The translations under genes and the position numbers were made by a program. A stretch of 5,549 nucleotides of DNA, taken from assembly GCA_030618495.1 (NCBI GenBank), contig JAUXDE010000108.1, positions 1 through 5,549 on the forward strand, in the 5' to 3' direction. Source of the DNA: Clostridia bacterium. GTDB lineage: Bacteria > UBA6262 > WVXT01 > JAUXBS01. The notes beneath the pieces were generated by a model. The model was not told the origin of the DNA. It did not search any database and worked only from the letters and a program-made list of their open reading frames with translations. Position 1 is the first letter of the stretch. Each line of letters starts with the position of its first letter. Positions 5,525-5,549 of this stretch are shown piece after piece.

Positions 5525-5549
5525 ATGAAAGCATATCGAGAATATGGTG
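5525..5549 (+). CDS. Start of a further gene, cut by the window end
   Basis: AAGGA at 5514-5518 lies six bases before ATG at 5525, followed by an open frame to the window end reading MKAYREYG. The eight residues resemble the N-terminus of zinc-type alcohol dehydrogenase/quinone oxidoreductase proteins (MKA...YG...), but that is too little to assign. The gene lies 65 bases after the CcdA-like stop in the same direction; no clear terminator or promoter separates them. Confidence 0.45.

Overview
The window is a bacterial stretch of ordinary coding density with six protein-coding genes, two of them cut by the window edges. No RNA gene, insertion sequence or CRISPR array is visible. The signal peptides, one probable outer-membrane beta-barrel and a CcdA-like membrane protein point to a Gram-negative (two-membrane) bacterium. 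The AmmeMemoRadiSam gene and the very large membrane-embedded spermidine-synthase-like protein are, from general knowledge, commonest in anaerobic and uncultured lineages (delta-proteobacterial, Omnitrophota- or Elusimicrobiota-type genomes). The sequence alone does not fix the taxon.

Left part (1-2445, + strand): a truncated gene encodes a MEMO domain fused to an AMMECR1 domain (AmmeMemoRadiSam components B and A in one chain). Its stop overlaps, by ATGA, the start of a small secreted helical protein of unknown function. After an 83-base gap comes a secreted, probably beta-barrel protein with a charged C-terminal tail. A radical SAM partner of the MEMO/AMMECR1 protein would be expected nearby but is not in the window.

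Middle (2458-4734, - strand): one 758-residue gene converges on the barrel gene with only 12 bases between the stops. It encodes two homologous multi-helix membrane halves separated by a soluble spermidine-synthase-fold domain whose usual catalytic aspartate position is Asn.

Right part (4744-5549): a compact divergent control region holds two back-to-back sigma-70-like promoters whose -35 boxes abut. One drives the spermidine-synthase-like gene. The other drives a six-helix CcdA/DsbD-type protein with one PC-motif cysteine in each half. Both predicted transcripts start only a few bases before the start codons, so both genes look leaderless or nearly so, whereas the other starts visible in the window have good Shine-Dalgarno sites. 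The last 25 bases begin another gene.

The points most worth a second look are (i) a canonical Shine-Dalgarno and in-frame ATG exactly at the MEMO/AMMECR1 junction, (ii) the abutting promoters with leaderless divergent genes and a tandem duplication of the start codon, and (iii) the internal repeat and active-site substitution of the membrane spermidine-synthase homologue. I see no wholly new multi-gene system that the sequence alone would prove.
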